A stretch of 58,446 nt of DNA from an uncultured Sulfitobacter sp. (GCA_937138475.1 CAKZPD010000010.1:1-58446), one strand, 5' to 3'; shown: positions 30,335 through 39,597, numbered from the stretch's first letter. Notes: generated by a model not told the origin, from the sequence alone. Translations and numbers: made by a program.

Positions 30335-30681
30335 AGCGACTGATCGTCGAATTTGGCATGGGCACATCCCTGCGGCGCGGGGATTATACACAGGCCGCCG
30401 TGCGCGGGGTGCGCGACGCGCTGTGGCGCAATTCGATCAACCTGGCCGAGCTGTTTGGCTTTGAAAAGGCCGATATGCGCATCACCGTCGACATCGGCGT
30501 GCAACAGCCCCAGGCGGTGGACGTGGCCGAGGTCTTGAAGGTTTTTCCCTATGGGCAGGCCCAGGTGCAATTGCATCACGGCGGTCTGGACACGCCGCGC
30601 CCGGATGGGCAGGGCCATCCCACGATCATGGCCAATGTCGCGCTTTCGGTGGGCTTTGACATGGAGCGGACCGATGGCTGA
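30331..30681 (+). CDS. Lin0512-family protein, copy A
   Basis: A 116-residue protein beginning MKRLIVEFGMGTSLRRGDYT. The opening (VEFGMG ... DYTQAAVRGVRDAL) resembles the TIGR02058/Lin0512 family of unknown function, known from bacteria and fungi. The protein is alpha/beta, without signal or membrane span. It overlaps the ABC ATPase by 4 nt and copy B by 8 nt. Compared with copy B it has LRRG where B has the more usual DLHG. The gene pair probably arose by duplication. Confidence 0.8.
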   Translation: MKRLIVEFGMGTSLRRGDYTQAAVRGVRDALWRNSINLAELFGFEKADMRITVDIGVQQPQAVDVAEVLKVFPYGQAQVQLHHGGLDTPRPDGQGHPTIMANVALSVGFDMERTDG

Positions 30682-31042
30682 GCAGCGGGTCATTATTGAA
30701 ATGGGCATGGGCAACGATCTGCATGGGATGGATTACACCAAGGCTGCCTTGCGCGCGATCGAGGATGCGATGCGCCATTCGTCCTTGCCAATTTTTGAGA
30801 CTTTGAGTCTTGAATTCGATCAAATGCGCGTGGCGGTAACGGTTGCTGTGCAAGATCCCGATCAAGTTGACCGTCAGCAACTGTTGCAAAAGATGCCACG
30901 CGGGCGGGCCGAGGTCACGGTGGTCAAGGGCGGGCTGAACGTTGCGGCCCCAGGCGCGGACACAATTGTTGTGGCGCAGGCCAGCATCGAGGCATTTCTG
31001 CCGGTTCAGACCGGGTGGCGCGTCACCGACCGGCCCGCCTGA
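30674..31042 (+). CDS. Lin0512-family protein, copy B
   Basis: The 122-residue protein carries the family opening IEMGMGNDLHGMDYTKAALR and ends WRVTDRPA. It keeps the family sequence better than copy A. The start overlaps copy A by 8 nt. The last 37 nt overlap the 3' end of the convergent WYL regulator gene. The two copies could form a heteromer, by analogy with tandem paralogues; this is inference. Confidence 0.83.
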   Translation: MAEQRVIIEMGMGNDLHGMDYTKAALRAIEDAMRHSSLPIFETLSLEFDQMRVAVTVAVQDPDQVDRQQLLQKMPRGRAEVTVVKGGLNVAAPGADTIVVAQASIEAFLPVQTGWRVTDRPA

Positions 31043-31698
31043 TAATCGGCCAGGGTCTTGCCCGGTTCATCGACGAATAATTCGGGCAAAGCGGCGGTGC
31101 TTTCGATCAGATCCAACCGCAACACCACAAAGCGGCTGGCGCTGTCGCTCCAGGCGATCAGGGTCCAGGCCCGCGCCCACTGTTCGACCCGCAGCGGCCG
31201 CAGCCGATGCTGTGAAACCGTGCCTTGGGGGTCGGTATAAACCAGCTGCAGCTTTTGCCGCGCCAAAATCGCCGAGCGCAGCGTGCCAAGGTGGCGATAG
31301 CCGCGCGCCGCATCTGCAAAAGGCGAAAAGGCGGTTTTCCAGGCCTCGGCGCTGGGGATGGCTTGGGTGCCAAGGGCCTGATCCAGCTTGCTGGCAAGGC
31401 TTTGTGCGGCGCTGCGCAGGGTGTCATCGGCGGCCTGTCCGACGATGGCAATGCCCAGGTGCAGCGCCTCAAGCTCTGATGCGGTCAGGCGCAGCGGCGG
31501 CAGGGCGCTGTCTTGGTGCATCTTGTATCCGCTGCCTTTGGTCCCCTGCACCGGCACCCCGGCGGCACCAAGCGCGGCAATATCGCGATAAACGGTGCGC
31601 AGCGACACCCCCAGCAATTCCGCCAGGTCTTCGGCCCGATGGGTCGCGCCGTCTTGCAAACACTCCAATATGCGCATCAGGCGCTGATCTTTGCGCAT
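31006..31698 (-). CDS. YafY-type HTH/WYL-domain transcriptional regulator
   Basis: The 230-residue protein has an N-terminal HTH_11 domain ([20 protein letters not shown]) and a C-terminal WYL-like ligand domain ([26 protein letters not shown]). Such proteins act as repressors or activators that sense small molecules or nucleic acid. ATG 31698 starts [12 protein letters not shown], the usual form, with CAGGAAAG just upstream; an in-frame ATG at 31758 would read through the intergenic operator. It is divergent from tatA and convergent with Lin0512-B. Confidence 0.88.
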   Translation of the reverse strand: MRKDQRLMRILECLQDGATHRAEDLAELLGVSLRTVYRDIAALGAAGVPVQGTKGSGYKMHQDSALPPLRLTASELEALHLGIAIVGQAADDTLRSAAQSLASKLDQALGTQAIPSAEAWKTAFSPFADAARGYRHLGTLRSAILARQKLQLVYTDPQGTVSQHRLRPLRVEQWARAWTLIAWSDSASRFVVLRLDLIESTAALPELFVDEPGKTLADYQAGRSVTRHPV

Positions 31699-31717
31699 CT
31701 TTCCTGCCCGTAACTGC

Positions 31718-31739
31718 CATATAGCTGTCAGTTGTGACA
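31718..31739. promoter_or_regulatory. Dyad operator upstream of the WYL regulator
   Basis: TGTCA (31726-31730) and TGACA (31735-31739) form an inverted repeat with a 4-bp spacer. On the minus strand TATATG (31723-31718) lies next to it as a possible -10 element of the regulator gene. The overlap suggests autoregulation, possibly also affecting the divergent tat operon. Confidence 0.4.
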
Positions 31740-31882
31740 ATTTTCCCGGCCAGTTCAACCCTTTTGATGCGATTTTTCCGGTTTTGGGGCGTTTGCGCGC
31801 TTTTGCCGGGGCGGCAAACTGCCTAGAACATCGTCAAGAATGGCGCCGCAGGGCGTCCCTGACGCAAAGATGGAGAATCCCC

Positions 31883-32086
31883 ATGTTGAACAATATCGGC
31901 CTTCCTGGCCTGTTGCTGATCGCAGTTGTCGTGCTGGTGCTTTTTGGGCGCGGCAAAATTTCCAGCCTGATGGGCGAAGTCGGCAAAGGCATTACCTCGT
32001 TCAAGAAAGGCATTAGCGAAGGTCAAGATGAGGTCGCCGCCGCGTCCAAGGAAGACGGCGAAGACAAGACCGACACCAAGGGCTAA
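31883..32086 (+). CDS. tatA: Sec-independent protein translocase TatA
   Basis: The 67-residue protein has one N-terminal membrane helix ([20 protein letters not shown]) followed by the hinge FGRGKI and an amphipathic helix with the family FKKG. It oligomerises to form the Tat export pore. ATG 31883 begins MLNNIG. tatB starts 3 bp downstream. About 185 bp separate it from the divergent regulator. Confidence 0.95.
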   Translation: MLNNIGLPGLLLIAVVVLVLFGRGKISSLMGEVGKGITSFKKGISEGQDEVAAASKEDGEDKTDTKG

Positions 32087-32089
32087 GCC

Positions 32090-32587
32090 ATGTTTGATCT
32101 GGGCTGGACCGAGCTTCTGGTCATTGGCGTTGTTGCGCTGATTGTGGTGGGTCCAAAGGACCTGCCGGTGTTGTTCCGCACGCTGGGGCAGTTTGTCGGC
32201 CGCGCCAAAGGCATGGCCCGCGATTTCAGCCGGGCGATGAATGACGCGGCGGATGAATCCGGGGTGCGCGATGTCACGGCCGGATTGAACAAAACCCTGA
32301 AGGCGGCCAGCAACCCCATCGGGTCGGCCATGGATGGGGTGAAATCCGCGGCCTCGGGGTTGACGAACCTGGACCCAGACAGCGAAACCGGCAAGCTGGC
32401 GGCCGAACGGGCCGATCAAGCCAAGAAAATTCAGGCCGCCACGGCCCGCGCCGCCGCCGAGCGCAAGGCCCGCGAAGCCAGCGAAGCCCTGGCCAAAGCC
32501 GAGGAAGCCGAGGCCGCGTTGACAGATGCGCCGGCCGCGCCGGCGCCCGCGCCTGATCAGGCATCCCAGCCAAAGAGCGAATCATGA
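32090..32587 (+). CDS. tatB: Sec-independent protein translocase TatB
   Basis: The 165-residue protein begins [20 protein letters not shown], with a membrane helix bearing the TatB-specific glutamate and GPKDLP hinge. A long amphipathic region and an Ala/Pro/Glu-rich tail follow. TatB forms the substrate-receptor complex with TatC. Its TGA overlaps the tatC ATG. Confidence 0.95.
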   Translation: MFDLGWTELLVIGVVALIVVGPKDLPVLFRTLGQFVGRAKGMARDFSRAMNDAADESGVRDVTAGLNKTLKAASNPIGSAMDGVKSAASGLTNLDPDSETGKLAAERADQAKKIQAATARAAAERKAREASEALAKAEEAEAALTDAPAAPAPAPDQASQPKSES

Positions 32588-33438
32588 GCCATTCCGACGA
32601 AATCGAAGACAGCAGCGCGCCGTTGATTGAACATCTGGCCGAACTGCGCACCCGGCTGATCCATTCGGTTTTGGCCTTTATCATCGGTATGGTGATTTGC
32701 TTTACGGTGTGGAACCCGATCTTTAACTTTTTGACCAGCCCGCTGTGCCTGGCCATGGCAGAACGCGGCCAGACCGATTGCGGGCTGATCCTGATCAAGC
32801 TGCAAGAGGGCTTTTTCGTTGCGATCTCGATCTCGCTTTTGGGGGGGCTGGTGCTGGGGTTTCCCTATATCAGCTATCAGATGTGGCGGTTCGTGGCGCC
32901 GGGGCTTTACAAGAATGAACGCGGGGCGTTCTTGCCGTTTCTGATTTCCAGCCCGCTGATGTTCGCGCTGGGCGCCAGCTTTGCGTTTTATGTGGTGACG
33001 CCGCTGGCCTTTGATTTCTTTCTGGGCTTTCAGCAGGCTGGCAGCCTGGTCGGAGAAACAGACGAAGCCGGCGGCATTGCGGCCATCGCGTTCCAAGGAT
33101 CCGCGCAAGAATATCTGAGCCTGACCATCAAGTTTATCGTCGCGTTTGGCCTGTGCTTTCAGTTGCCGGTTCTGTTGACCTTGATGGGCAAGGCGGGCTT
33201 GGTCAGCGCCGAGGGTCTTGGGAATGTGCGCAAATATGCGGTGGTGGCGATTTTGGTTTTGGCCGCATTGGTCACGCCGCCGGATGTCATCACCCAGGTG
33301 ATTTTGTTTGTTGTGGTATATGGGCTGTATGAGGTCTCAATTTTTCTGGTCCGCCGGGTCGAGAAAAAGCGCGAGGCGAAATTGCGGGCCGAAGGGCTGT
33401 GGGTCGATGAGGACGCGGACGGGGACGCAAACCCATGA
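32584..33438 (+). CDS. tatC: Sec-independent protein translocase TatC
   Basis: A 284-residue membrane protein with six helices that recognises the twin-arginine signal. [20 protein letters not shown] is the N-terminal family motif. [18 protein letters not shown] contains the conserved F(x)APGL region, and [11 protein letters not shown] follows. The C-terminal tail is charged. It overlaps the DUF815 ATPase gene by 4 nt. Confidence 0.96.
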   Translation: MSHSDEIEDSSAPLIEHLAELRTRLIHSVLAFIIGMVICFTVWNPIFNFLTSPLCLAMAERGQTDCGLILIKLQEGFFVAISISLLGGLVLGFPYISYQMWRFVAPGLYKNERGAFLPFLISSPLMFALGASFAFYVVTPLAFDFFLGFQQAGSLVGETDEAGGIAAIAFQGSAQEYLSLTIKFIVAFGLCFQLPVLLTLMGKAGLVSAEGLGNVRKYAVVAILVLAALVTPPDVITQVILFVVVYGLYEVSIFLVRRVEKKREAKLRAEGLWVDEDADGDANP

Positions 33439-34274
33439 CCGCCGACCCGTTGGAGCGCATTGCCGCCGCGCTTGAGCGTATTTCGCCGCCGCCCGGCGCC
33501 GGGCCTGATTTTTCCGCCGCATCGGCGTTTGTCTGGCATGTCGATCCCGATCGCCTTGAGCCGGTGCCCGAGGTATCGCGGGTTGATCTGGATCTGTTGG
33601 TTGGGGTGGATCGCCCGCGCGATACGCTGTTGGCCAATACGGTGCAATTCGCCAAAGGGCTGCCGGCCAATAACGCCTTGTTGTGGGGCGCGCGCGGTAT
33701 GGGGAAATCAAGCCTGGTCAAAGCGGTTCATGCCCGTGTGCAGGCCGGGCACGACCGGCTGCGCCTGGTTGAGTTGCAGCGCGAAGATTTGCCCAGCGTC
33801 GGGCGGCTTTTGAACCTGTTGCGCGGCGCGCCCTTTCGGTTTGTGCTGTTTTGCGATGATCTGTCCTTTGGGCATGACGATGCCCATTACAAAAGCCTGA
33901 AGGCGGTTTTGGATGGCGGTATTGAAGGGCGGCCCGAGAATGTCGTGCTTTATGCGACGTCGAACCGGCGGCATTTGATGCCCCGCGATATGATCGAAAA
34001 CGAACGTGGTTCGGCGATCAACCCCTCGGAAGCGGTGGAGGAAAAAGTGTCGTTGTCGGATCGGTTCGGGCTGTGGCTGGGGTTTCATGCCTGCAATCAG
34101 GATCAGTATCTGTCGATGATCGAAGGGTATTGCGCGGCCTATGGGCTGCGGGTGGCGCAAGATGTGCTGCGCAGCGAAGCGATCGAGTGGCAAGCCACCC
34201 GCGGATCGCGGTCAGGGCGCGTGGCCTGGCAGTATTTTACCGATCTGGCCGGGCGGATGGGCGCAGCCTTGTAG
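33435..34274 (+). CDS. DUF815-family AAA+ ATP-binding protein
   Basis: The 279-residue protein has Walker [15 protein letters not shown], Walker [11 protein letters not shown] and a sensor-1-like [14 protein letters not shown]. This combination identifies the DUF815 family of small AAA+ ATPases; the biochemical role is unknown to me. The ATGA overlap with tatC implies co-translation. From memory, in several relatives serS, surE, pcm and nlpD lie between tatC and this gene; here serS is absent and the other three are on the opposite strand. Confidence 0.87.
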   Translation: MTADPLERIAAALERISPPPGAGPDFSAASAFVWHVDPDRLEPVPEVSRVDLDLLVGVDRPRDTLLANTVQFAKGLPANNALLWGARGMGKSSLVKAVHARVQAGHDRLRLVELQREDLPSVGRLLNLLRGAPFRFVLFCDDLSFGHDDAHYKSLKAVLDGGIEGRPENVVLYATSNRRHLMPRDMIENERGSAINPSEAVEEKVSLSDRFGLWLGFHACNQDQYLSMIEGYCAAYGLRVAQDVLRSEAIEWQATRGSRSGRVAWQYFTDLAGRMGAAL

Positions 34275-34332
34275 GCGCGCCTGGCGCCGGGCCCGCCAGT
34301 GTGCTTCTGCGGGCGCGCCTGTGGTCCGGGCA

Positions 34333-34368
34333 GGAGCCTCCGGCGGGGATATTTCAGAACAAAAGAAG
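34333..34368 (+). repeat. 36-bp intergenic repeat, copy 3 (plus orientation)
   Basis: Exact core GGAGCCTCCGGCGGGG, then ATATTT, CA, GAACAAAAGAAG. It lies between the convergent ends of the DUF815 gene and nlpD. Confidence 0.92.
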
Positions 34369-34410
34369 GCGGCGGCGCGATTGTGTTTCGCGGCTGCCCG
34401 GTGCCTTGGG

Positions 34411-35613
34411 TTATTGCAGATAGGGCAGGGGGTCGACGCTTTCGAAACCGTTGCGGACCTCAAAGTGGAGAAAGGCGTCATCGCCGCTGCGCAGTTTGGC
34501 GACGGCCTGGCCGCGCGCCACGGTATCGCCTTTTTGCACGGTGACGTCGGCGACATTGGCATAGACGGTCAGCAGGTTTTGATCGTGGCGGATGACGATG
34601 ATCGGGATGCCTTCGGCGCTTTTGGTGATGGCGGCGACGGTGCCTTGGTCGGCGGCCTTGACCGATGCCCCCGGTGCGGCCTTTATGTCGATCCCGTCAT
34701 TGCGGCCTTTGGCATAGGCGCGGACAATGGAGCCGCGCACTGGATAAACCATCGAGGCGCTGCTGCTGGTCGGGCCAAGATCGGCGACGGGGGCGGAGGG
34801 TTCGGCAGGCGCAGGGGCAGCGGTTTCTTGTGGCAGGGGGGTGCTGGCGCTGGGCGGGGTCGGGGCCGCCGAACCTGTGCCGGGTTTTCTGGTTGTTGCG
34901 GCTGTGCCGGATTGGGTGGGGGGGGATTGGTTGGGCACCGGGATCAGCAGATATTGACCTTCGCGAATGGCGAAATCGGGGCCAAGGCCGTTCCATTCGG
35001 CAAGCGATTTGAGCGTGACGTTGTATAGCCGCGAGATGATAAAGGCGGTTTCGCCGCGTTGCACTTTGTGGCGCACCGGTTCGATCGGGGTGTCGGTGGT
35101 TTGTGTATTCTGTGCGGCGGCTTGTGTTGGCTGTTGGATTTGCGGCGCAGGGGCGGCGGTGTCTGCCGGCGCGGCCGGGGGCAGGGTTTGCGTCTGCACC
35201 CCGGAGGAGGGGGCCGCGCGGCTGATCGCGCCATCGGCCAGCGAAGTGATATCAACGCCGGCGCCGGGGACGGCATCGCCGGGCAGGGCGATCACCTCGC
35301 CCTGGCGCAGCGGCACATCGCTTTGCAGACCATTGAACCGCGCCAGGTCTTGGGCCGAAAGGTTCAGCCGGGCGGCGATTTGGTCGATTGTTTCGTCGCG
35401 CTGGGCCACCACCACCTGATAATTGGGATAGCTGATGACCCCGCGGGCGTCGGGTTCCGGGCGGGGGGCCGTGCCTGATTGTGCCGCCTCGGCGGTGGAA
35501 AACCCGCCGCCCAGCCCCCGCAGATCAAAATCAATCGGTTGGCTGCAACCGGCCAAAAGGGCAAGCGCCGTCCCGCAAATCAACAGGCTGCGCGGCGTGG
35601 AAAGGTGGATCAT
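34411..35613 (-). CDS. nlpD: NlpD-like lipoprotein: two LysM domains plus degenerate M23 (LytM) domain
   Basis: The 400-residue protein starts with a lipoprotein signal (lipobox LLAGC, Cys22). Two LysM peptidoglycan-binding domains follow (around RDETIDQIAARLNLS and RGETAFIISRLYNVT), then a Pro/Ala-rich linker and a C-terminal M23 domain. In active M23 peptidases one expects HxxxD and HxH; here the positions read NDGID and FLHFEV, so key histidines are missing. That pattern fits the NlpD/EnvC class, which activate amidases for septum splitting instead of cutting themselves. It is in line with pcm and surE, its usual neighbours. Confidence 0.88.
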   Translation of the reverse strand: MIHLSTPRSLLICGTALALLAGCSQPIDFDLRGLGGGFSTAEAAQSGTAPRPEPDARGVISYPNYQVVVAQRDETIDQIAARLNLSAQDLARFNGLQSDVPLRQGEVIALPGDAVPGAGVDITSLADGAISRAAPSSGVQTQTLPPAAPADTAAPAPQIQQPTQAAAQNTQTTDTPIEPVRHKVQRGETAFIISRLYNVTLKSLAEWNGLGPDFAIREGQYLLIPVPNQSPPTQSGTAATTRKPGTGSAAPTPPSASTPLPQETAAPAPAEPSAPVADLGPTSSSASMVYPVRGSIVRAYAKGRNDGIDIKAAPGASVKAADQGTVAAITKSAEGIPIIVIRHDQNLLTVYANVADVTVQKGDTVARGQAVAKLRSGDDAFLHFEVRNGFESVDPLPYLQ

Positions 35614-35678
35614 CTGCTTGTCCTCAAAAATACGCGTCGCCTCATGTGGCCCAAGGCTGACGGCGCCACTATAGCAAG

Positions 35679-36323
35679 TTATACGTCCTTGCCCAACCCT
35701 TCGAGAAGCGGCACAAAGCGCACCTGCCGCAATTCGTCATAATCGAACCCTGTCTCGGATTTGCGCACCACGATCAGATGTTGCACCGCATCAGATTGCC
35801 CAACCGGAACCACCATTATCCCGCCGACCTTCAACTGTTCAAGCAGCGGGCCGGGGGGATCTTCGGCGGCGGCGGTCACAATGATGCGATCAAAGGGGGC
35901 CTGATCCGGCAGGCCAAAGCTGCCGTCCGCGGTGATGGCGGTGATATTGCTGATGCCAAGGCTGTCAAAGACCTCGCGGGCTTCGATCACCAACTTGCGG
36001 TGCCGGTCCACGGTGTACACCCGCCGCGCCAGCCGGCTTAGGATGGCCGCCTGATAGCCAGAGCCGGTGCCAACCTCAAGCACCTTGTCGCGCGGGCTGA
36101 TGTGCAGCGCCTGCGTCATCAATCCGACAATTGAGGGCTGGCTGATGGTCTGCCCGCAAGCAATCGGCAGCGGCATGTCCTCATAGGCGCGGGTGTTGAA
36201 AATCCCGGTGATAAAGGGCGCCCGGTCCACCGCCTCCATGGCGCTCAGCACCCGCTTGTCTGTCACCCCGGACGACCGCAAAGCATAAAGGAACTGCATC
36301 TTTTGCAGCGCGTCATCGGTCAT
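35679..36323 (-). CDS. pcm: Protein-L-isoaspartate O-methyltransferase
   Basis: A 214-residue SAM-dependent repair enzyme that methylates isoaspartyl residues in aged proteins. [12 protein letters not shown] is the substrate region, [14 protein letters not shown] is the SAM-binding motif I, and [14 protein letters not shown] is motif II. Its start overlaps the surE stop by 4 nt. The surE-pcm-nlpD order is widely conserved. Confidence 0.95.
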   Translation of the reverse strand: MTDDALQKMQFLYALRSSGVTDKRVLSAMEAVDRAPFITGIFNTRAYEDMPLPIACGQTISQPSIVGLMTQALHISPRDKVLEVGTGSGYQAAILSRLARRVYTVDRHRKLVIEAREVFDSLGISNITAITADGSFGLPDQAPFDRIIVTAAAEDPPGPLLEQLKVGGIMVVPVGQSDAVQHLIVVRKSETGFDYDELRQVRFVPLLEGLGKDV

Positions 36324-37105
36324 GTGTTCAGGGCCGCCAGAGGGGCAAGCATATCATGTGCCGTCAGATCGGCGCGCATAGGCGTGACCGAGATAAACCC
36401 CTCAAGATTAAGCCGCGCGTCGGATCCCTTGGCGGTCATGCGCCGCTGATCGCCGCCCTTGATCCACAAAAACCGCCGCCCCGAAGGCGAGGAATGCGGC
36501 TCGGTCGAAAATCCCAGCCCCTCGCGATACCCTTGGGTGGCCACGCGCATCCCCTTGACATCCGCAGCCAAAAGCGGCGGGAAATTCACATTGTAAAACA
36601 ACCGATACCCGCCAGTCTCGGGCGGGGAGGCTTGCAGAATGCGCCGCACGACATCGGCACCATGCACAGCTGCGGCCTCAAACGGATCGGGGGCATCGCG
36701 GTTGGCTGGTCCAAGATATTGCGACAGGGCAATGGCCGGAATACCCTGAAGCGCCGCCTCCATCGCACCCCCAACCGTGCCCGAATAAAGCGTGTTCTCG
36801 GCGGAATTATTGCCGCGATTTACCCCCGAAAGCACCAGATCCGGCGGCGCATCCTGCATCACCTCATGTAACCCGGCCAATACGCAATCTGCTGGCGATC
36901 CCTCGGCGGCAAAACGGCGCGGCGCCAGCTCAATCAACATCATCGGATGGGTATAGCTGATGCAATGACCTACGCCCGATTGCTCAAACGCCGGGGCCAC
37001 GGTCCAGACCTCGCCGCTTGGTCCGGCCACCGCGGTGGCAATCTCCTGCAACACGGCCAAGCCTGGCGCATTGATCCCATCGTCATTGGTAATAAGAATT
37101 CGCAT
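36320..37105 (-). CDS. surE: 5'-nucleotidase SurE
   Basis: A metal-dependent nucleoside 5'-monophosphate phosphatase of 261 residues. [11 protein letters not shown] supplies the two metal-binding aspartates. [13 protein letters not shown] and [12 protein letters not shown] are the other signature segments. ATG 37105 ([10 protein letters not shown]) is preferred over an in-frame GTG at 37111; a GGGGAAAGGGG run lies upstream. It overlaps pcm by 4 nt. Confidence 0.95.
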   Translation of the reverse strand: MRILITNDDGINAPGLAVLQEIATAVAGPSGEVWTVAPAFEQSGVGHCISYTHPMMLIELAPRRFAAEGSPADCVLAGLHEVMQDAPPDLVLSGVNRGNNSAENTLYSGTVGGAMEAALQGIPAIALSQYLGPANRDAPDPFEAAAVHGADVVRRILQASPPETGGYRLFYNVNFPPLLAADVKGMRVATQGYREGLGFSTEPHSSPSGRRFLWIKGGDQRRMTAKGSDARLNLEGFISVTPMRADLTAHDMLAPLAALNT

Positions 37106-37180
37106 ACCCACCCCTTTCCCCCTTGATAGGCGAGGGCCCAGCGCTGGGCAAGGCCCCGCCCGTTATCGCCTGCGCCCGCG

Positions 37181-37216
37181 CTTCTTTTGTTCTTAAATAT
37201 CCCCGCCGGAGGCTCC
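37181..37216 (-). repeat. 36-bp intergenic repeat, copy 4 (minus orientation)
   Basis: Minus-strand copy with core GGAGCCTCCGGCGGGG, ATATTT, AA, GAACAAAAGAAG. It lies between the end of the SDR gene (37292) and the start of surE, both minus. It is inverted relative to copy 3 across the nlpD-pcm-surE block. Confidence 0.92.
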
Positions 37217-37291
37217 CGCACCCGGCCTCAGCCACCGCCGCCTTTTCAGGCGCGCGCCCATCGCGGGGGGCGCCCAGCCCCCCAGGGGCGA

Positions 37292-37963
37292 TTACGCCGC
37301 GCGGGTCAGCGCCTTGAGGATTTCTTGGGCTTGGCGGTGTGGATCTGCCAGCGCCGCGCGGTCCTCGCCGGGAAAAAACCGGGCGCGGGTGGCGGTTGGC
37401 ATGGGTTGAGGCACAGCGATCTGCACCTTGGGTCCGGTGCGCGCCGCCTCCGATTGCCAGCTTTGCGCCAATGCGATTTGCGCGGCTTTGCTCGCCCCGT
37501 ACGAGCCAAAAAACCGCCCCCCCTTGTTGGGATCGTCAAAAAACAGGGCGGTTCCGGCCTGTCCCAACAGCGGCGCAACAAAGCGGATCAGCACGGCTGT
37601 TGCGGTGACATTACAGGCGATGGATTTGTCAAAATCCTTGCTGTCAATATGGTCGGCCGGCGTCAGGGGGGCGGCGTGGATGGCGGTATGCGCCCACAGG
37701 TCAAGCTGGCCCCACCGGTCAAAGATCCCCCGGCACAGCGTCGCCATCGCATCTTGGTTGGTGATGTCCATCGGCGCCAGGGTCGCAGAGCCGCCGCGCG
37801 CCTTGATGCGGTCGTCCAGCTCCTCCAGGGCGCCGGTGGTTTTCGCCACGGCGATGATGTGGTGGCTGGGGGCCAATGCCTCGGCCAGCGCCGCGCCCAA
37901 CCCGCGCGAGGCCCCGGTGATCAGCGCGACAGGCAGGCGGGGGGAAGAAGGCGTCTGGGTCAT
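37292..37963 (-). CDS. SDR-family NAD(P)-dependent oxidoreductase
   Basis: The 223-residue protein has the classical SDR cofactor motif TGASRGLGAAL near the N-terminus and the catalytic YGASK (in FGSYGASKAAQIAL). It is short for the family but not truncated at either conserved end. Substrate unknown. It lies 39 bp downstream of purF on the same strand. Confidence 0.88.
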   Translation of the reverse strand: MTQTPSSPRLPVALITGASRGLGAALAEALAPSHHIIAVAKTTGALEELDDRIKARGGSATLAPMDITNQDAMATLCRGIFDRWGQLDLWAHTAIHAAPLTPADHIDSKDFDKSIACNVTATAVLIRFVAPLLGQAGTALFFDDPNKGGRFFGSYGASKAAQIALAQSWQSEAARTGPKVQIAVPQPMPTATRARFFPGEDRAALADPHRQAQEILKALTRAA

Positions 37964-38002
37964 GGTCTTGGGCTTTCCGGCTTGGCGGCGGGCTTGGGCG
38001 GC

Positions 38003-39502
38003 TTACTTGGCAGCGGATTTCATCTGAAACCCGTCCTTGATCTGATCGCTGGGGCTGACCGGATATTCGCCGGAAAAACACGCGTCGCAATATTGGGGGC
38101 AGGCGGCATTGCGGCCATCGCTTTCCCCCACGGCGCGATACAGACCGTCCAGGCTGATGAACTTGAGGCTGTCAACCCCAAGGTGGCTGCGCATTTCATC
38201 CTCGGACATGGTTGCGGCCAACAGCTTTTCGCGCTGCGGCGTATCCACCCCATAAAAACAGGGCCATGCGGTTGGCGGCGATGCGATGCGGAAATGCACC
38301 TCGGCGGCGCCGGCATCCAAAATCATTTCCTTGATCTTGCGGCTTGTGGTGCCGCGCACCACGCTGTCATCGACCAAAATCACCCGCTTGCCCTTGATCA
38401 GCGCCCGGTTGACGTTCAGCTTAAGCCGAACCCCCATGTTGCGGATCTGTTCGGTCGGCTCAATAAAGGTGCGGCCCATATACTGGTTGCGGATAATGCC
38501 CATCGCATAGGGAATACCCGATTGCAGGCTGTATCCGATTGCCGCCGGGGTGCCGCTGTCGGGCACCGGACAGACCAGATCGGCCTCGACCGGATTTTCC
38601 TTGGCCAGTTCGCGGCCGATGGCCTCGCGGGTTTCGTAAACGCTGCGGCCGCCCAGAATGCTGTCAGGCCGCGAAAAATAGACATGCTCAAAGATGCAAA
38701 ACCGGGGTTTGGTCGGACGGAATGGAAAATGCGAGGCCACACCATCCTGGGTGATCACCACCATTTCGCCCGGTTCGATTTCGCGAATGAATTCGGCGCC
38801 GATGATATCCAGCGCGCAGGTTTCTGACGACAGCGCCCAGCCGTCGCCGACCTTGCCCAGAACCAAGGGCCGCACGCCCAGCGGATCACGCACCCCGATC
38901 AGCTTGGTGCGGGTCATGGCCACCACGGAAAAGGCGCCCTCGACCCGGCGCAGGGCGTCTTCCATCCGCTCTGGGATGTTGCGCTGAAGCGAGCGCGCCA
39001 TCAGGTGGATGATACATTCACTGTCGGATGAGCTTTGAAAGATCGAGCCGCGCTCGATCAGTTCGCGGCGCAAGGCATTGGCATTGGTGATATTGCCGTT
39101 ATGGGCAATGGCCGCGCCGCCCATGGCAAATTCGCCAAAGAACGGCTGCACATCACGGATTGCGGTTGGCCCTTTGTTGCCCGATGTCGAATAACGCACA
39201 TGCCCGATGGCCAGCGGGCCGGGCAGGGTTTCCATCACTTTGTGCGAGGTAAAGTTATCGCGCACATAGCCAAAGCGCCGCGCCGATTGAAACCCCTGTT
39301 CCGGGTCATGGCTGACGATGCCGCCGGCCTCTTGGCCGCGATGTTGCAGCGCGTGCAGGCCAAGGGCGACAAAATTGGCCGCATCCGCAACACCAACGAC
39401 GCCAAAGACCCCGCATTCCTCTTTCAGTTTGTCACCATCTTCCGCGTCGCGCAGGTAAGAGGTATCAAAAGGATGGGCGGGGGGCATGATCTTGGATGAC
39501 AT
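38003..39502 (-). CDS. purF: Amidophosphoribosyltransferase
   Basis: PurF makes 5-phosphoribosylamine, the first committed step of purine synthesis. The N-terminal class II glutaminase begins at EECGVFGV (catalytic Cys) and includes HALQHRGQEAGGI. The phosphoribosyltransferase signature is VILVDDSVVRGTTSRKI. Cysteines in RFCIFEHVYF, WPCFYGVDT and YCDACFSGEYP match the set that holds a [4Fe-4S] cluster in the B. subtilis type enzyme. Start 39502 (MSSKIMPP) or 39487 (MPPAHPFD) cannot be decided, as neither has a clear ribosome site. Length is 499 residues with the former. Confidence 0.94.
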   Translation of the reverse strand: MSSKIMPPAHPFDTSYLRDAEDGDKLKEECGVFGVVGVADAANFVALGLHALQHRGQEAGGIVSHDPEQGFQSARRFGYVRDNFTSHKVMETLPGPLAIGHVRYSTSGNKGPTAIRDVQPFFGEFAMGGAAIAHNGNITNANALRRELIERGSIFQSSSDSECIIHLMARSLQRNIPERMEDALRRVEGAFSVVAMTRTKLIGVRDPLGVRPLVLGKVGDGWALSSETCALDIIGAEFIREIEPGEMVVITQDGVASHFPFRPTKPRFCIFEHVYFSRPDSILGGRSVYETREAIGRELAKENPVEADLVCPVPDSGTPAAIGYSLQSGIPYAMGIIRNQYMGRTFIEPTEQIRNMGVRLKLNVNRALIKGKRVILVDDSVVRGTTSRKIKEMILDAGAAEVHFRIASPPTAWPCFYGVDTPQREKLLAATMSEDEMRSHLGVDSLKFISLDGLYRAVGESDGRNAACPQYCDACFSGEYPVSPSDQIKDGFQMKSAAK

Positions 39503-39597
39503 GGTGGACAACGGCCGGGCTCCGAATCCAAATTGAAACTGGGGTCTCTTTAGTCGCTCAGGTTCCAAGTGTCACGAAACTATGACGTAGAATTCAG

